Below are positions 9,174 to 17,146 of a stretch of 64,000 nt of DNA, one piece after another. The notes under the pieces are model-generated. The model made no database searches, was not told the DNA's origin, and was given only the letters and a program-made list of their open reading frames with translations. This stretch comes from GWC2-45-44 sp041661665 (GTDB taxonomy: Bacteria; Planctomycetota; Phycisphaerae; Sedimentisphaerales; UBA12454), in contig JBAZTW010000002.1 of NCBI GenBank assembly GCA_041661665.1, forward strand, positions 62,001 through 126,000, written 5' to 3'. A program made the translations under genes and the position numbers. Within the stretch, counting starts at the first letter, position 1. Each line of letters opens with the position of its first letter.

Positions 9174-9530
9174 ATGGAACAGCTTAAACCAAGGATTAGT
9201 GTGTACTATGCCCAGAATGCTACGGTTGTTACGCTCACCGATGAGAAACTGCTTGAAGACGACGACATCAAGGCGCTTGAAGAATCCATAATGCCTTTGG
9301 TTGACGATTCGCGGATAAATCTTGTGATAGATTTCAGCAATGTCCAGTTTTTATCAAGCGCTGTTTTGGGACTTTTGATAAGGATAAGCAAAAAGATTAG
9401 CGAAAATAAAGGCAGGCTGAAATTCTGCTGCATAAATTCGAAGATATTTGACATATTCAAAATCACTCGGCTGGATGAGATTTTTGAAATATATGATGAT
9501 GCTAAAAAGGCGCTGCAGTCGCTTAAATAG
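9174..9530 (+). CDS. STAS-domain anti-sigma factor antagonist (RsbV/SpoIIAA-like)
   Basis: A 118-residue single STAS domain. LVIDFSNVQFLSSAVLGLL contains the Ser-Ser pair at the position phosphorylated in SpoIIAA/RsbV. In known systems the unphosphorylated form binds the anti-sigma kinase and frees a sigma factor; the kinase inactivates it by phosphorylation. The start is fixed by AGGAG nine bases upstream of ATG 9174. The probable kinase partner follows 68 bases later. No sigma factor or PP2C phosphatase is visible, so the rest of the switch lies elsewhere. Confidence 0.9.
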   Translation: MEQLKPRISVYYAQNATVVTLTDEKLLEDDDIKALEESIMPLVDDSRINLVIDFSNVQFLSSAVLGLLIRISKKISENKGRLKFCCINSKIFDIFKITRLDEIFEIYDDAKKALQSLK

Positions 9531-9598
9531 CAGCCGATGGTTCGTTTTTCTGTTTGCATAAGTTATGTTATTGTTTTTTTGAGACGATATACGGTTTC

Positions 9599-10024
9599 AT
9601 GACAATAAAAGTATTCAACCATGAAAAGATAGTTTCAAAGGGTATAATATCGGAGTTGAGGAAGATATGCTCCCGTATTCTCTGCCATGCTAATGTTCTG
9701 GGCTATTCCAAAGACGACCAGTTTGCTATTCATTTGGCATTAGAGGAAGCCGTTGTCAACGCTGTTAGGCATGGCAACAAGCAGGACACTGAAAAGGACG
9801 TTGTTATAGAATATGAACTAAGCCCAGAAAAAATTGAGCTTTGGGTTACCGATCAGGGCGGGGGGTTTAAGCTGGACGATGTTGCAGACCCTCGTTCAGG
9901 CGAGAATATTTACAAGGCCGGCGGCAGGGGAGTTTTGCTCATAAAGTCCTATATGAACAGTGTTGAGTACAATAAGACCGGTAATTCCGTGCATATGACT
10001 AAATTAAACAGCAAACCGGCATAA
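9599..10024 (+). CDS. RsbW/SpoIIAB-type serine kinase (HATPase) anti-sigma factor
   Basis: A 141-residue GHKL ATPase domain. The N box is LALEEAVVNAVRHGNK, the G1 box is VTDQGGGF, and the G2 region is GGRGVLLIKSYM. Such proteins bind a sigma factor and phosphorylate the STAS antagonist. The frame is open from a TTG at 9554, but ATG 9599 gives the usual N-terminus (MTIKVFNHEK) and is preferred; the ribosome binding site is weak. It is the predicted partner of the STAS protein just upstream. Confidence 0.88.
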   Translation: MTIKVFNHEKIVSKGIISELRKICSRILCHANVLGYSKDDQFAIHLALEEAVVNAVRHGNKQDTEKDVVIEYELSPEKIELWVTDQGGGFKLDDVADPRSGENIYKAGGRGVLLIKSYMNSVEYNKTGNSVHMTKLNSKPA

Positions 10025-10045
10025 TATTTTCACTCCATTTGCTTT

Positions 10046-10095
10046 ACTCCAGTTTAGTTCTTATGTTTTTCGCATAGAACGAGTTTAACTGGAGT
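10046..10095 (+). promoter_or_regulatory. Leader hairpin covering the amidase ribosome binding site
   Basis: ACTCCAGTT (10046-10054) pairs perfectly with AACTGGAGT (10087-10095). An inner stem GTTCTTATG/CATAGAAC follows, with one bulge. The 3' arm contains the Shine-Dalgarno-like GGAG that serves ATG 10101, so the fold would hide it. It might instead act as a terminator for the kinase gene, but no T tract follows. Confidence 0.5.
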
Positions 10096-10100
10096 GGACA

Positions 10101-10817
10101 ATGTTTAAGAAAATAGCAGCAAGATGTATCGTTTCGGTTGGGTTGGCATCTGTAGCGGTTTTGTTTGTCGGTTGTGCGGACGAGGAGTCCTATACGCCTC
10201 AAATATCGGGCGTTGTTTCCGGCCTTCATCACAGTTCGGGATATTCATCCTCCTACAGCGCAAGACCAAAGACGACTTATTCGTCAACTTATTCATCGAG
10301 CAGTTACAAGCCTTATAAGCCGCAGTCGAATTCAGGCTCATCCGCTTACGGCTGGGTTCCTTCTCACGCCAGCGAAAGAAGATGGAAAGCAATAGTAATC
10401 CATAATTCAGCAACGGCCAGCGGCAATATGGCAACCATTGACTCAGCTCATCGTGCCAACGGCTGGGATGGCGTAGGTTATGACTTTGTTATCGGCAACG
10501 GTTCAGGCAGCAGCAATGGCCAAATTGAGCCGACCTTCCGCTGGACAGGCCAGAAAACAGGAGCGCATTGCAAAACAGACGCATCGAACTGGGCAAACGA
10601 AAACGCAATAGGCATTTGCCTGATTGGTAACTTTAATAATACCAGGCCGACCGCCTCGCAGATGACAGCGGTTAACAAACTTGTCAAATTTCTGATGAAT
10701 AGATATGGTATTCCTGCTTCTAAAGTATATGGGCATAAAGAAGTTCCGGGCCACATTACAGCGACAGATTGCCCCGGCAGAAACTTTTCTATGAGTTCTT
10801 TTAGGGCTGGGCTGTAA
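10101..10817 (+). CDS. Lipoprotein N-acetylmuramoyl-L-alanine amidase / PGRP-like
   Basis: A 238-residue protein with a lipoprotein signal peptide ending in LFVGC (lipobox), so it should be membrane-anchored in the periplasm. A Ser/Tyr/Lys-rich linker follows (about 45-90). The Amidase_2 domain has VIHNSAT (zinc His), a second His in TGAHCK, and the HKEVPG...TDCPG segment that supplies the last ligand. The family hydrolyses the bond between muramic acid and L-alanine. The length after the linker (about 150 residues) matches a single domain. It follows the RsbV/W pair but may be controlled separately by its leader hairpin. A strong terminator lies after it. Confidence 0.88.
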   Translation: MFKKIAARCIVSVGLASVAVLFVGCADEESYTPQISGVVSGLHHSSGYSSSYSARPKTTYSSTYSSSSYKPYKPQSNSGSSAYGWVPSHASERRWKAIVIHNSATASGNMATIDSAHRANGWDGVGYDFVIGNGSGSSNGQIEPTFRWTGQKTGAHCKTDASNWANENAIGICLIGNFNNTRPTASQMTAVNKLVKFLMNRYGIPASKVYGHKEVPGHITATDCPGRNFSMSSFRAGL

Positions 10818-10848
10818 AAAGGTAATAATTGTTAGTTGATAATATATT

Positions 10849-10883
10849 AAACCGCCGGCGTTAAAACCGGCGGTTTTTTTATG
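10849..10883 (+). terminator. Rho-independent terminator of the amidase gene
   Basis: AAACCGCCGG (10849-10858) pairs with CCGGCGGTTT (10867-10876) across an 8-base loop, and a run of T follows. The same hairpin-plus-tail arrangement recurs at 29600-29638. Confidence 0.85.
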
Positions 10884-10993
10884 CGCGAAAATAAAAAATT
10901 CACAAAAAACTTGCGCATTATGAGGCAACCGGCGGAGATGATAAATAATCTATCCCCTCTGACGATTAGTAGAAAAAAATGTGGCAAGCCGCC

Positions 10994-11022
10994 TTGACAA
11001 TATCTCACACAGCAAATACACT
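10994..11022 (+). promoter_or_regulatory. Near-consensus promoter reading into a start codon
   Basis: TTGACA (10994-10999), 17-bp spacer, TACACT (11017-11022). The expected transcription start (about 11029) coincides with ATG 11030, predicting a leaderless mRNA for the downstream glycosyltransferase. Confidence 0.65.
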
Positions 11023-11029
11023 ACGAATT

Positions 11030-12670
11030 ATGTCTGAATCTGAGAAAAAACCATTTGTCATTTTCATATATTCTGTCTTGATATTGAGTGCCTTGCTGGT
11101 CTTCTGGCGGGTCCGCAATTTCAATTTTGTCACCTACGATGATAATAAATATGTCTACGGAAATCAGTACGTTTTAAACGGCCTCACATCCTCCGGCGTC
11201 ATTTGGGCTTTTACAACCAACGTGTCCAGCCATTGGCATCCTCTGACATGGCTGTCTCTAATGCTCGACTGCCAGTTGTTCGGCACCAATCCCGGCCGGA
11301 TGCATCTTGTAAATCTCTTTCTGCATATTGTAAATACTTTGCTGCTTTTCTATATTCTCAAAAAAATGACAGGCTCATTATGGCCGAGTGCATTTGTCGC
11401 CGCCGCCTTTGCCATTCATCCGATGCATGTGGAGTCGGTTGTATGGATAGCGGAACGAAAGGATATTTTGAGCGCATTATTCTGGCTCCTTACGACGGCA
11501 GCGTATCTTGCCTATGTCCGTCGTCCAGGCGTGTTTCGATATACCATAACTCTGACGCTTTTTGCGCTTGGCCTTATGGCCAAACCGATGCTCGTAACAT
11601 TGCCGTTTGTTCTGCTTCTTCTGGACTATTGGCCGCTGGGTCGATTTGCGGCGCATCGAACCGTCAAGACTGCAGGCGGTAAATCACGCAAACCTGCCCC
11701 CGCTTGCGACCGACGCGCGATTCTGTATAAGATAATAATCGAAAAAATTCCCTTTTTAATTCTTGTTGTTATTTCAAGTGTAATCACTTTCCTGGTGATG
11801 CGAAGTAACAGAATAATAGTTGATATGGACGCGTTTCCTCTGAACCGTAGAATTGCCAATGCTGTCGTTTCTTATGCGAGGTATATGGGTAAAGTATTCT
11901 GGCCGCAAAATCTCGCGGTTTTTTATCCTTTGGATGCCAATAGCTTTGTATTCTGGCGGGTTGTGCTTTGTGCCGTGCTATTGGTTGGTATATCTTTTCT
12001 CGTGATTCGCTTTGGACGGAAACAAAAGTATTTGCCGGTTGGCTGGTTCTGGTTTGCCGGAACGCTTATACCAGTCATAGGCCTTGTTCAGGTTGGCGGC
12101 CAGGCGTATGCCGACCGATACACCTACATCTCGTATATAGGTCTTTTTATAATGATTGCGTGGGGGCTGCCGGAGCTTTTTTTGAGATGGCCGCTGCGAA
12201 AAATCGTTCTCGGCCTATCGATGGTAATAGTACTGACAACACTCGGAATATGCGCCAGCCTGCAGGTAAGCCATTGGAAGAACAGCGTCAGCCTTTTTAC
12301 CCATGCGATTAAAGTAACGAAGGATAATTATATTGCGTACAGCAATCTTGGAGCTGCCTACGGCAAACTTGGCCGCTATCAGGATGAGATAGAATCCTGT
12401 AAACAGGCTATCAGAATCAAGCCGGATTTGGCCGAGGCGTACAATAATGTTGGCAATGCCTGCGGCAACCTCGGTCGTTGGCAGGATGCGATAGAGGCCT
12501 ATAAGCAGGCTGTAAGAATCAGGCCTGATTTAGCCGAGGCGCACTATAATCTTGGAGCGGCGTATTTAACAACCGGCAGCAAAGGTTTAGCCATTGAAGA
12601 ATATAAAATCTTAAAAACACTGAACGCTGAGATGGCAAACGAATTGTTTAACTTGATTGATTATAAGTAG
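11030..12670 (+). CDS. Polytopic glycosyltransferase-like protein with C-terminal TPRs
   Basis: About 546 residues from ATG 11030. The frame is open from ATG 10979, but a strong promoter lies between the two, so the later start is preferred. Around ten membrane segments occupy residues 10-390. A large first periplasmic loop has YDDNKYV, SSHWHPLTW and HPMHVESVVWIAERKD, a pattern common in planctomycete TPR-containing PMT/GT39-like O-mannosyltransferase proteins. Three TPR units follow from about 435 (AYSNLGAAYGKLGRYQDEI and two related copies). It may move sugar from a lipid carrier to protein or glycan, but donor and acceptor are unknown. It stands alone between repeat-rich gaps. Confidence 0.75.
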   Translation: MSESEKKPFVIFIYSVLILSALLVFWRVRNFNFVTYDDNKYVYGNQYVLNGLTSSGVIWAFTTNVSSHWHPLTWLSLMLDCQLFGTNPGRMHLVNLFLHIVNTLLLFYILKKMTGSLWPSAFVAAAFAIHPMHVESVVWIAERKDILSALFWLLTTAAYLAYVRRPGVFRYTITLTLFALGLMAKPMLVTLPFVLLLLDYWPLGRFAAHRTVKTAGGKSRKPAPACDRRAILYKIIIEKIPFLILVVISSVITFLVMRSNRIIVDMDAFPLNRRIANAVVSYARYMGKVFWPQNLAVFYPLDANSFVFWRVVLCAVLLVGISFLVIRFGRKQKYLPVGWFWFAGTLIPVIGLVQVGGQAYADRYTYISYIGLFIMIAWGLPELFLRWPLRKIVLGLSMVIVLTTLGICASLQVSHWKNSVSLFTHAIKVTKDNYIAYSNLGAAYGKLGRYQDEIESCKQAIRIKPDLAEAYNNVGNACGNLGRWQDAIEAYKQAVRIRPDLAEAHYNLGAAYLTTGSKGLAIEEYKILKTLNAEMANELFNLIDYK

Positions 12671-12699
12671 GTATTCCCTGCCGGCAATATTTTTACTTT

Positions 12700-12907
12700 T
12701 TGGCTTGGGCAGATAAAGATGAAATTGACGCGTCGGCCTTGGGTGAGTGCGTTTTCGACGGAACTGCTGAAGCTTCTATGCCGCCTTATGACTGGGCATT
12801 GTTGGCTGATTTGGATAATAACGGCGCTGTAGGTTTTTCAGAAGCCGGTTTCTTCGTAGCCTTGCGAAGTATAATGGCGATGGCGGATGCCGGGGGTAAT
12901 AAAAAAT
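12700..12907 (+). pseudogene. Possible dockerin-like gene remnant
   Basis: An open stretch after the TPR gene encodes YDWALLADLDNNGAVGFSE, which resembles a single calcium-binding dockerin/EF-hand loop. Planctomycete secreted proteins often carry dockerin-type repeats near the C-terminus. Nothing upstream supports a full gene (TTG start, no ribosome binding site), and the frame runs directly into intergenic repeats. Best read as a decayed gene end; it may be coincidence. Confidence 0.25.
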
Positions 12908-12931
12908 CAGAGCCCAAGCGACAGCGCAGGG
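12908..12931 (-). repeat. REP copy related to the RAYT locus
   Basis: The reverse complement of these 24 bases is identical to 26838-26861, the 3' REP copy next to the RAYT gene. It is the left boundary of the 151-bp tandem array. Confidence 0.85.
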
Positions 12932-13271
12932 TGTTTCGTAGGGGCAGACCTATGTGTCTGCCCACTGTCATTCCTCGAAGACCCCTTTGGGGGAGCGCAG
13001 TCGAACCAAGGCGGGAATCCATTGTATTTAGCCCCCTGGCCTGCCAGGGGGTTCATCATTCCAATCGCATCAGAACGCAGGGTGTTTCGTAGGGGCAGAC
13101 CTATGTGTCTGCCCACTGTCATTCCTCGAAGACCACTTTGGGGGAGCGCAGTCGAACCAAGGCGGGAATCCATTGTATTTAGCCCCCTGGCCTGCCAGGG
13201 GGTTCATCATTCCAACCGCATCAGAGCGTAGGGTGTTTCGTAGGGGCAAGACCTATGTGTCTGCCCACAAA
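12926..13271. repeat. 151-bp tandem repeat, about 2.3 copies
   Basis: The motif GTGTTTCGTAGGGGCA recurs at 12931, 13082 and (with one insertion after it) 13233, an exact 151-base period. Each unit holds a palindromic GGGGCAGAC/GTCTGCCC segment, an ATTCC...GGCGGGAAT intergenic repeat and CCCCCTGGCCTGCCAGGGGG. Copies 1 and 2 differ at only a few bases. Frames across it are open on both strands, but the proteins are repeat artefacts. Confidence 0.9.
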
Positions 13272-13410
13272 CAGAGCCCCAAGGGTAACGCGGGGTCATT
13301 AAATCTCATCGGCCATCAGGCCGATTCCTCAATTCTTCATTCTTCAATCTTCAATTCTATCCCCTATTCCAGAATTGTTTGGTCTTTAATTCCGCCCTGC
13401 AAAAACCACT

Positions 13411-13632
13411 CAAAACTCACCAAAACTTGCAAAAAATCCGTAAAATCCGTGCAATCCGTGGTTAAAACTATTTAAAATTTGTCAAAACTTTACGAAATTT
13501 TTCATTTTCTTGCGCTTTTGGCAAGGGTCTATAATGTCCAGAATGTATTTTTAGCCTAAAAAACGAGTTTATCCCCCAAAATCACTCAAAAAAAGTGTCC
13601 GAAAACGCGCAAGTTTTCAATTTTTTTGTTTT
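13411..13632 (+). repeat. About 220-bp intergenic repeat, copy L
   Basis: It aligns end to end with the reverse complement of 29646-29868. Shared blocks in the same order are AAAACTTGCAAAAA, AAATCCGTG, GTGGTTAAA, CGAAATTTTTC, CATTTTCTTGCGCTTTT, GGGTCT, TCCAGAA and GCGCAAGTTTT. It ends about 65 bases before gpsA and contains a TATAAT at 13530-13535. Confidence 0.8.
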
Positions 13633-13661
13633 TTCAGATGTTTTAACAACTTTGTTTTTCA

Positions 13662-13689
13662 TTGAAAAAAGATTCAAATCTGGTTTAAT
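13662..13689 (+). promoter_or_regulatory. Candidate gpsA promoter
   Basis: TTGAAA (13662-13667), 16-bp spacer, TTTAAT (13684-13689). Transcription would begin about two bases before ATG 13698, leaving essentially no leader. No Shine-Dalgarno sequence precedes this ATG. Confidence 0.45.
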
Positions 13690-13697
13690 TGCCGACT

Positions 13698-14690
13698 ATG
13701 AAAAATATATCAATTATTGGCGATGGGGCAATGGGCAGTGTTTGTGCGATGATGCTCTGTCAAAAGCATTATGCGGTTCGTATGTGGGGCTATGATGCGA
13801 AACAACTCGGCGAGATTGAAAAGAAAAGAGAAAATTTTAAATTCCTGCCCGGCTATAAACTCCCCGATGAACTTGCGTTTGAATCGCGAGATTCAGAAAT
13901 TCTAAAAGACGCTGATTTAATCGTCTCGGCGGTACCTTGTCAATATATGCGAAGTGTATTTGCCCGGCTTAAAAATCATTTTAATCCCGCTGTGCCGATA
14001 GTATCTGTAACCAAAGGCGTTGAAAACGGCACATTGCTGCGGCCAAGTCAGATACTTGCCGATGTTCTCGGCGGCGATATAAAAGTTGTCGCATTGAGCG
14101 GGCCTACGATTGCTGATGAGCTTGTGAGAAAACTGCCCGCTACGGCGACGGCAGCGTGCGAAGATGAAGAGCTTGCCAAAATTGTTCAGGATATTTTCAC
14201 AATGCCTTATTTCAGGATTTATCGTAATACCGATATTGTCGGCGTTGAGTTGGCAGGGGCGATGAAAAATGTAATTGCTATCGCGGCGGGCATTGTTGAC
14301 GGCATTAAAGTCGGCGATAACGCAAAGGCTGCGCTGCTGTGCAGAGGACTTGCGGAGATTACAAGGCTCGGCCTTGCGCTTGGCGCAAAGGAACAGACCT
14401 TTGCAGGTTTAAGCGGATTGGGAGATTTGGTTACAACATGTATTTCGCCGATGGGCAGGAACAGAACCTTTGGCCAGAGAATTGGAAAAGGTCAAAGTGT
14501 CAAAGAGGCTCTCGCTGCCACAGCAAGCGTTGTTGAAGGTGCGGCAACGTGCAAATCCATTGTGGAATTAGCCAAAAAACGCAATATAGATATGCCTATC
14601 ACAGAGTCGGTTTATCAGATATTATTCTGCGGCAAAGGCGTATTAGAGGCTATTGAAGAGCTTATGAAGCGGAAATTGAAGGCTGAGTAA
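13698..14690 (+). CDS. gpsA: Glycerol-3-phosphate dehydrogenase [NAD(P)+]
   Basis: A 330-residue cytoplasmic enzyme reducing dihydroxyacetone phosphate to sn-glycerol 3-phosphate for phospholipid synthesis. N-terminal Rossmann fold with GDGAMGSVCA; VSVTKGVENGT and LSGPTIADEL follow. The catalytic lysine segment is ELAGAMKNVIAIAAG, and the C-terminal domain has AGLSGLGDLVTTC and MGRNRTFGQ. ATG 13698 is preferred over an in-frame TTG nine bases earlier because it begins directly at MKNISIIGDG. Length matches the family. It stands alone, with repeat DNA upstream and a 225-base gap before the pilus operon. Confidence 0.96.
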   Translation: MKNISIIGDGAMGSVCAMMLCQKHYAVRMWGYDAKQLGEIEKKRENFKFLPGYKLPDELAFESRDSEILKDADLIVSAVPCQYMRSVFARLKNHFNPAVPIVSVTKGVENGTLLRPSQILADVLGGDIKVVALSGPTIADELVRKLPATATAACEDEELAKIVQDIFTMPYFRIYRNTDIVGVELAGAMKNVIAIAAGIVDGIKVGDNAKAALLCRGLAEITRLGLALGAKEQTFAGLSGLGDLVTTCISPMGRNRTFGQRIGKGQSVKEALAATASVVEGAATCKSIVELAKKRNIDMPITESVYQILFCGKGVLEAIEELMKRKLKAE

Positions 14691-14855
14691 AATCGGCCTA
14701 TAAGGGCAGACACGCGGGTCTGTCTCTATCTAGAGGAGAGGCATATTTTTTCGGACGCACATCCATAAATTTGCGATTTTCGTTCTATTACTTATATTTT
14801 ATCAGGCGGAAATTTCCCCGCGCCTATAGATAATAGTATGTGTTTTAGAAAGTTG

Positions 14856-14921
14856 TGAATTGAGATGCAATGTTTGACGATAAATATGTGTTATGGGAAT
14901 ATGAATTGAGACGCAGTGTTT
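14856..14921 (+). repeat. Direct repeat spanning the pilM start
   Basis: Two 20-base units (14856-14875 and 14902-14921), 46 bases apart, differ at two positions. Both contain TGAATTGAGA and end in TGTTT. The second includes the GTG start of pilM, so the start region was partly duplicated. Confidence 0.6.
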
Positions 14922-15920
14922 AAATTTTTCTCACAAAAGGCTTTTCCAATCGGAGTGGAAATTACCGCTAAAACCGTGCGGATGGCGCAGCTCGGCCTGT
15001 CTGATGGCAGGGTAACGCTGATTGCAGGCGGCAGCGAGGTTTTGCCGGACGGAATCGAGCCGTACAGCGGACAGTGGCAGCGGTGCATCATTGAGGCGGT
15101 AAAGAGCATTTACTCGGCAGCTCCGTTCAAGTCAAAAGATGTTGTAACGGTAATGCCGTCTGTTGATGTTTTCAGCAAAGAGATAAAAAAGAGGCTGAAT
15201 CCCGGACAGGATGCCGGATTGGCTCTGGATGCGGAAGCTAAAAAATTGCTGCCGTTTGCGGATAATGGAGCTATGGTCAGGCATATTGTCCTGGATGATA
15301 ATCGAGGGCCTGCGGAGGAAAAGGATATACTGATTCTGGCGGCTGAAAAATTTAAAGTCGAAAGACATCTGGCGATTTTTGAAAAAGCTCGGCTCAATGT
15401 AAAGGCTATAAGCGTTTGGCCGATTATTCTTGTGAACAGCTATGTGAATTTTTTTGGCAGAAGAAAAGCCGACGCTGATGCGGTTGTTATGCTGATAAAC
15501 GCTTCTCAGGCTGATTGCAGCGTTGTTATATGCAGAGGCCGGAGTATTCTCTTCGCAAGGACGATACCGTTCGGAATAAATTCTCTTAATCAGAGTATGG
15601 GGCCGGAAAAACTTACCGGCCAAATCGATGTCTGCATCAGATATTTTCAGAATACAGACAGGACATCGACAATAGAAAGAATTCTGCTGTTTGCCAATGA
15701 TGGGGCAGGCCATGGGCTTGTACAGTGCGTTCTGGCCGTTGCGAAAAAGCATACGACTGTCGCACATATCGGCGATGTGCTTCGAGCCATAGATAATAAC
15801 GACCTGTTCAAACGCGGCATTGACGCAAGGGGCGCAAAAGATGACTGGACAACGGCATTTGGTCTGAGCCTATCCGCCGAGAAGGGCTGGGGGCTGGAGG
15901 GTTTAATATGGCACAGATAG
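14916..15920 (+). CDS. pilM: PilM-like type IV pilus/T2SS assembly ATPase
   Basis: A 334-residue protein of the actin-like PilM family. It starts GVEITAKTVRMAQLGL, matching the phosphate-1 strand of that fold. PilM sits on the cytoplasmic face and binds the PilN tail to link the inner-membrane platform to the motor. GTG 14916 is used; the ribosome binding site is weak and the region is partly duplicated. It overlaps the next gene by 13 bases and heads a nine-gene pilus/secretion operon. Confidence 0.82.
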   Translation: MFKFFSQKAFPIGVEITAKTVRMAQLGLSDGRVTLIAGGSEVLPDGIEPYSGQWQRCIIEAVKSIYSAAPFKSKDVVTVMPSVDVFSKEIKKRLNPGQDAGLALDAEAKKLLPFADNGAMVRHIVLDDNRGPAEEKDILILAAEKFKVERHLAIFEKARLNVKAISVWPIILVNSYVNFFGRRKADADAVVMLINASQADCSVVICRGRSILFARTIPFGINSLNQSMGPEKLTGQIDVCIRYFQNTDRTSTIERILLFANDGAGHGLVQCVLAVAKKHTTVAHIGDVLRAIDNNDLFKRGIDARGAKDDWTTAFGLSLSAEKGWGLEGLIWHR

Positions 15921-16591
15921 ATTTTGTACCTGATGATTATATTCAGCGAAAAGAATCGCGAAGAGCGAACTTCTTTTACCTTGCGCTTCTGGCTCTGATA
16001 GTGGCTGGAATAACAGGGTCTTTCGGCATTATCAAAGTTCGCCAGCATGCGGTCAAAAATGAGACAAAAGCGGTTGACGCGAGAATGGCTATTGTACAGC
16101 AGGCAGTAAAACAGCTTGAGCAGCTTCAGGTTAAAAAGCAGGAAATGATGAAAACCGCGCTGCTTACCGCCGAACTTATCGAGCCTGTGCCGAGAAGTCT
16201 GATTGTCGCGATGCTTACAAATTTTCTGCCGGACAGTGTATCTCTGTCGAAGATTAAGATTGTGCAAAAAGCTTCATCTAATCAGAAACTCAGCCAATAC
16301 GACGCTGCCAAGGCGGCAGCGGTGCAAAAGTCGCCTGTGCAGGATGTTATCACGGAGCTTGAAATTGAAGGCCTTGCCGCCAGCGACATCGGCGTTGCCG
16401 ATTATATCGCAAATCTGAGTAAATCGAATATGCTGGAAAACGTTAGTCTTGTGCAGTCGAAACAGAAAGACACGGTTGGGGGCGGCAGTTATAGAGAGTT
16501 TAAGCTGACAGCTCAGATTCGCAGGAGTTTTACGGCAGGCAATGATGAAGTTGAAAAAATTCGCAATTATCAAAGTGTAAAAAAGTTATAA
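15908..16591 (+). CDS. pilN: PilN-like inner-membrane assembly protein
   Basis: A 227-residue bitopic protein. The short cytoplasmic N-terminus MAQIDFVPDDYIQRKESRR resembles the INLLP-type PilM-binding tail of PilN. One membrane helix follows (about 24-42), then a coiled coil (50-85) and a periplasmic ferredoxin-like domain. It overlaps pilM by 13 bases and precedes pilO. PilN and PilO form the alignment complex of type IV pili; GspL C-terminal and GspM domains are the T2SS counterparts. Confidence 0.8.
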   Translation: MAQIDFVPDDYIQRKESRRANFFYLALLALIVAGITGSFGIIKVRQHAVKNETKAVDARMAIVQQAVKQLEQLQVKKQEMMKTALLTAELIEPVPRSLIVAMLTNFLPDSVSLSKIKIVQKASSNQKLSQYDAAKAAAVQKSPVQDVITELEIEGLAASDIGVADYIANLSKSNMLENVSLVQSKQKDTVGGGSYREFKLTAQIRRSFTAGNDEVEKIRNYQSVKKL

Positions 16592-16604
16592 GGCATAAGG
16601 GATA

Positions 16605-17132
16605 ATGAACAGTAGTTTTAGAAAATTTGTTTTATTTATAACGCTTGTCGCCCTGGCGTGGTTTTCATACGTCTATATGATAAAACCAGCCAATGCGGAG
16701 ATAGCTAATCAGCGAAGCGGGATAAATGCCAAACAGGCGAAACTTAATGAACTTGAGAAGTTAAGCGGCGCCGCCGACGATGCCGGCAGGCAGCTTTCAA
16801 AACTTGCAGAGGCGGTAAAGTTCTTTCAGGATAAACTGCCGCCCGAAAGCGAAATACACAAAGTCCTTGAAAGCATTACGCTGATAGCGCAAAAACAGGG
16901 GCTCGACTGCGGCAAAATTACCGCGATGAAATCGAAAGACTGCAACGGCTATATCGAACAGCCTTTGGAAATGGAACTCAGCGGAAATTTTCAGGCGTTT
17001 TACAACTTTCTAATCGAAGTGGAAAAATTGCAGAGAATTATCAGAGTTAGAGAGCTTGAGCTGAAAAAGGATGCGACTAAACCCGGTCAGCTTAATGCGG
17101 ATATGACAATAAGCGTATTTTTCAGTACATAA
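16605..17132 (+). CDS. pilO: PilO-like inner-membrane assembly protein
   Basis: A 175-residue protein with one N-terminal membrane helix (FVLFITLVALAWFSYVYMI), a coiled coil with repeated Leu/Ala heptads, and a periplasmic domain containing LEMELSGNFQAFYNFLIEVE, a hallmark of PilO. It lies 13 bases after pilN, and an AAGGG-type ribosome binding site precedes ATG 16605. Confidence 0.82.
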   Translation: MNSSFRKFVLFITLVALAWFSYVYMIKPANAEIANQRSGINAKQAKLNELEKLSGAADDAGRQLSKLAEAVKFFQDKLPPESEIHKVLESITLIAQKQGLDCGKITAMKSKDCNGYIEQPLEMELSGNFQAFYNFLIEVEKLQRIIRVRELELKKDATKPGQLNADMTISVFFST

Positions 17133-17146
17133 AGCAGTAGATAAAA

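Noticed and set aside
9554..9598. Earlier TTG start for the anti-sigma kinase
   Set aside because: The added residues are not family-like; ATG 9599 matches the usual N-terminus.
12700..13092. A 130-codon protein-coding gene
   Set aside because: Its second half is translated 151-bp repeat DNA and the start lacks a ribosome binding site; only a dockerin-like remnant was kept, at low confidence.
12926..13271. CRISPR array
   Set aside because: Units are 151 bp, nearly identical throughout with no unique spacers, and no cas genes are present.
15132..16267. Two long open frames on the minus strand opposite pilM/pilN
   Set aside because: They are shadows of the well-supported plus-strand pil genes; no ribosome binding sites and no recognisable domains.
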